Shown here one piece after another: positions 62,174 to 64,000 of a DNA stretch of 64,000 bases. A program made the position numbers and the translations under genes. Origin of the DNA: Coprenecus sp902388455 (lineage in GTDB: Bacteria; Bacteroidota; Bacteroidia; Bacteroidales; UBA932). The notes under the pieces are model-generated. The model did no database searches. It was given only the letters and a program-made list of their open reading frames with translations, and was not told where the DNA came from. The DNA is taken from positions 1,550,001-1,614,000 of the forward strand of contig OZ007032.1 of the NCBI GenBank assembly GCA_963931615.1. Reading direction: 5' to 3'. The stretch's first letter is position 1. Each line of letters opens with the position of its first letter.

Positions 62174-62204
62174 TTTGCAAATTTAATAAAAATATCTACC
62201 TTTG
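62174..62204 (+). promoter_or_regulatory. rpsU promoter
   Basis: TTTG (62174-62177), 19 bases, TACCTTTG (62197-62204) is a full consensus Bacteroidetes promoter. The predicted start is about 62208, giving a leader of about 25 bases. Confidence 0.8.
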
Positions 62205-62214
62205 CAGCCCTAAC

Positions 62215-62226
62215 AAAAGGAGGTGG
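62215..62226 (+). promoter_or_regulatory. Unusually strong Shine-Dalgarno of rpsU
   Basis: AAAAGGAGGTGG lies 7-9 bases before the rpsU ATG. Elsewhere in the window start codons follow A/T-rich leaders without such a motif. In Bacteroidetes the 16S anti-Shine-Dalgarno is normally occluded on the ribosome by bS21, bS18 and bS6, so a strong motif here fits autoregulation by bS21. Confidence 0.85.
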
Positions 62227-62233
62227 TAAAAGA

Positions 62234-62425
62234 ATGATTATAGTACCTATCAAAGAAGGCGAAAATATAGAGAAGGCTCTCAAGAAGTTCAAACGTAAAT
62301 TCGAGAAGACAGGAGTGGTACGCGAGCTGCGCAGCAGAAAGCAGTTCGAGAAACCTTCTGTCAAGAGAAGAAACGAGATCAAGAAGGCTATCTACGTACA
62401 GCATCTCAGACTGAACGAGGAGTAA
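62234..62425 (+). CDS. rpsU: 30S ribosomal protein bS21
   Basis: This 63-aa small ribosomal subunit protein has MIIVPIKEGENIEKALKKFK and KFEKTGVVRELRSRKQFEKP, the bS21 signature; the C-terminus is basic and helical. It sits near the 3' end of 16S rRNA. It has its own promoter and terminator, divergent from the PatB gene. Confidence 0.97.
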   Translation: MIIVPIKEGENIEKALKKFKRKFEKTGVVRELRSRKQFEKPSVKRRNEIKKAIYVQHLRLNEE

Positions 62426-62458
62426 TTCCATACAGCCTTTCAGATTCATACATCATAC

Positions 62459-62492
62459 CGGCAGAACCCATTTCGGTTCTGCCGTTTTTTTT
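62459..62492 (+). terminator. Terminator of rpsU
   Basis: CGGCAGAACC (62459-62468) pairs with GGTTCTGCCG (62475-62484) around a 6-base loop, followed by eight T. Confidence 0.92.
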
Positions 62493-62698
62493 ATGCCCGG
62501 TGATGCCACTTGGCTTTCGGTTCCTGCCGGAGTGAACATAAATGCTTAGCTACTGATTTCTAAACACATAACAAGCCAGCCCGCTCCCAACGCGTCCTCA
62601 GGTTCCCGTCACGGGAGCGTACCTGCGCAGTAACATTCTGATAATCAAAATTGTTCTTTTAAGTAATTCTCCCGATATTTGTGTTTTAAAAGATGCCC

Positions 62699-64000
62699 AT
62701 GAGAAAATTAATTGTCCTCGGCGCCGGGATGCTGCCCCTGGCCGCCTGCACGGACACAGAACAGCAGCAGAAAGATCCTAATGTAATATTCATCATCGCC
62801 GATGACCTCGGTTACGGAGACCTGAGCTGTTACGGTCAGGAGAAGTTCCAGACGCCCAACATCGACGCTCTTGCCGCAGACGGAGTGATCTTCACCCGCC
62901 ACTATGCCGGCACGTCGGTCAGCGCCCCGTCCCGCTCGTCCCTCATCACAGGCCTCCACACCGGTCACACCCCCATACGCGGCAACAAGGAGCTGCCAGT
63001 AGAGGGCCAGCATCCCATCCCCGGCGACACCTATAACGTATACCGTCTTATGAAGTCGCAGGGCTATGTCACCGGAGTATTCGGCAAATGGGGGCTCGGA
63101 GCACCCGCCACAGAAGGCGCTCCTGAGAACCAGGGCGTGGACGAGTTTTTCGGCTACAACTGCCAGAGGCTCGCGCACCACTACTTCCCCTACCACCTCT
63201 GGCACAATTCCGAGAAAGTGATACTCCCCGGCAACGAGGGCACCTCCGAGAACGACTACTCCCCATACCTCATCCATGAGCAGGCTCTCGACTTCATCCG
63301 CGAAAACAGCGACAGCACCTTCTTCATGATGTACACTTCGGTCATTCCCCACGCCGAACTGCGCCTGCCCGAGGCTGAAATCGAACCGTTCATAGGCAAG
63401 CTGGAGCCCGAAAAGTCATTCAAAGGCTGTGACGGAGGTCCCGGCTACAGGCAGGCGGCATACGGCTCGCAGAAGCACTGCCACGCGGCTTTCGCGGCTA
63501 TGATCAACGTTCTGGACCGGCAGGTCGGTGAGATCCGCGCCCTGATAGACAGCCTCGGCATCAGCGACAACACCATCATCGTCTTCACCTCCGACAACGG
63601 ACCTCACATCGAGGGCGGAGCCGACCCGGCCTACTTCAACAGCAACGGCGGTCTCCGCGGCATCAAGCGCGACCTCTACGAGGGCGGTATCCGGGTGCCC
63701 TTCATCATGGCCTGGCCCGGACACATCCAGGGCGGCCGCACCACTGACCACGTCAGCGCATTCTGGGACTTCCTCCCCACCTTAGCAGACATCACCGGCG
63801 CATCGACCCCTGAGGGCTACGAGACCGACGGCATCTCCTATCTCCCCGCAGCCACCGGCGACGGTGAGCAGCCTGAACACGATTACCTCTACTGGGAGTT
63901 CCACGAAGAGGGAGGCCGCCGCGCCATCCTCCAGGGCGACTGGAAGGGAGTTATCTACGACTGTCGCAAAGGCGGAGCAATGCAGCTCTACAACCTCGCC
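62699..64000 (+). CDS. Lipoprotein sulfatase, Ser-type (3' end outside window)
   Basis: The frame is open from ATG 62699 to the window edge (434 codons). The lipoprotein signal is MRKLIVLGAGMLPLAAC with the lipobox Cys at residue 17. The sulfatase fold starts NVIFIIADDLGYGDLSCYGQ, with metal-binding Asp35/36. SAPSRSSLITG holds the formylglycine site at Ser75, meaning an anSME-type maturase is required. VFTSDNGPHIEGGADPAYFN supplies later metal ligands. The substrate is probably a sulfated glycan desulfated at the surface or in the periplasm. An ATG at 62693 is also in frame. Confidence 0.93.
   Translation, partial: MRKLIVLGAGMLPLAACTDTEQQQKDPNVIFIIADDLGYGDLSCYGQEKFQTPNIDALAADGVIFTRHYAGTSVSAPSRSSLITGLHTGHTPIRGNKELPVEGQHPIPGDTYNVYRLMKSQGYVTGVFGKWGLGAPATEGAPENQGVDEFFGYNCQRLAHHYFPYHLWHNSEKVILPGNEGTSENDYSPYLIHEQALDFIRENSDSTFFMMYTSVIPHAELRLPEAEIEPFIGKLEPEKSFKGCDGGPGYRQAAYGSQKHCHAAFAAMINVLDRQVGEIRALIDSLGISDNTIIVFTSDNGPHIEGGADPAYFNSNGGLRGIKRDLYEGGIRVPFIMAWPGHIQGGRTTDHVSAFWDFLPTLADITGASTPEGYETDGISYLPAATGDGEQPEHDYLYWEFHEEGGRRAILQGDWKGVIYDCRKGGAMQLYNLA

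Overview
The window is chromosomal DNA from a moderately GC-rich member of the Bacteroidales. The evidence is promoters of the Bacteroidetes type (TTTG, about 19-21 bases, TAnnTTTG), almost no Shine-Dalgarno sequences except before rpsU, families largely restricted to this phylum (DUF5606, DUF6340, DUF3276/PUR, DUF4493), a GlnRS, an nqrABCDEF operon and a Ser-type sulfatase. The species cannot be named from the sequence alone.

Layout. 1-21900 is mostly a leftward housekeeping block: rmuC (cut by the window edge), glnS, a tricorn-like protease, yicC, a lipoprotein, rimO, a DUF5606 gene, coaE, ybbR, yajC, nusB, an SDR, an RsmF-type methyltransferase, pyrE, a split lysO pair, nnrD and a very large four-module flavin/iron-sulfur oxidoreductase. 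Rightward exceptions are a PUR-family gene, a lipoprotein and a nucleotide-sugar dehydrogenase. 24779-27097 is a PcrA/UvrD helicase, divergent from nqrABCDEF (27183-32954). An M28 peptidase and a uvrB-relA/spoT-uvrA operon follow (34440-41581).

41582 to about 56030 is an accessory island. It begins with four pairs of short palindromes, each pair exactly 39 bp centre to centre. Next comes a type II-C CRISPR-Cas locus: a leftward tracrRNA, rightward cas9-cas1-cas2, and a main array of 49 repeats and 48 spacers whose crRNA sense is leftward, towards cas2. Three unrecognised leftward genes lie between the main array and a three-repeat satellite array; then come hicAB and a broken, twice-deleted copy of the 3' end of uvrA. 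A final, internally deleted CRISPR repeat abuts the next host gene. The intact uvrA on the left and the uvrA remnant on the right suggest that the island arrived by, or was rebuilt through, recombination at uvrA.

The most notable reading is that every CRISPR repeat, in crRNA orientation, contains a near-consensus Bacteroidetes promoter (GTTG-N20-TATCTTTG). It would start transcription about 12 bases before the repeat/spacer junction. Each spacer may therefore carry its own promoter, and the leftmost satellite repeat lies where it could drive the three unknown genes. Several spacers look like independent acquisitions against homologous target sequences.

56032-62180 returns to leftward genes: a secreted metallophosphoesterase, a lamin-tail-domain lipoprotein and an OprO/P-type porin (a plausible phosphorus-scavenging operon), then hpf, a tyrosine recombinase and a PatB/MalY aminotransferase. 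rpsU (rightward, with a rare strong Shine-Dalgarno) and a truncated sulfatase gene close the window. No rRNA or tRNA gene was seen.
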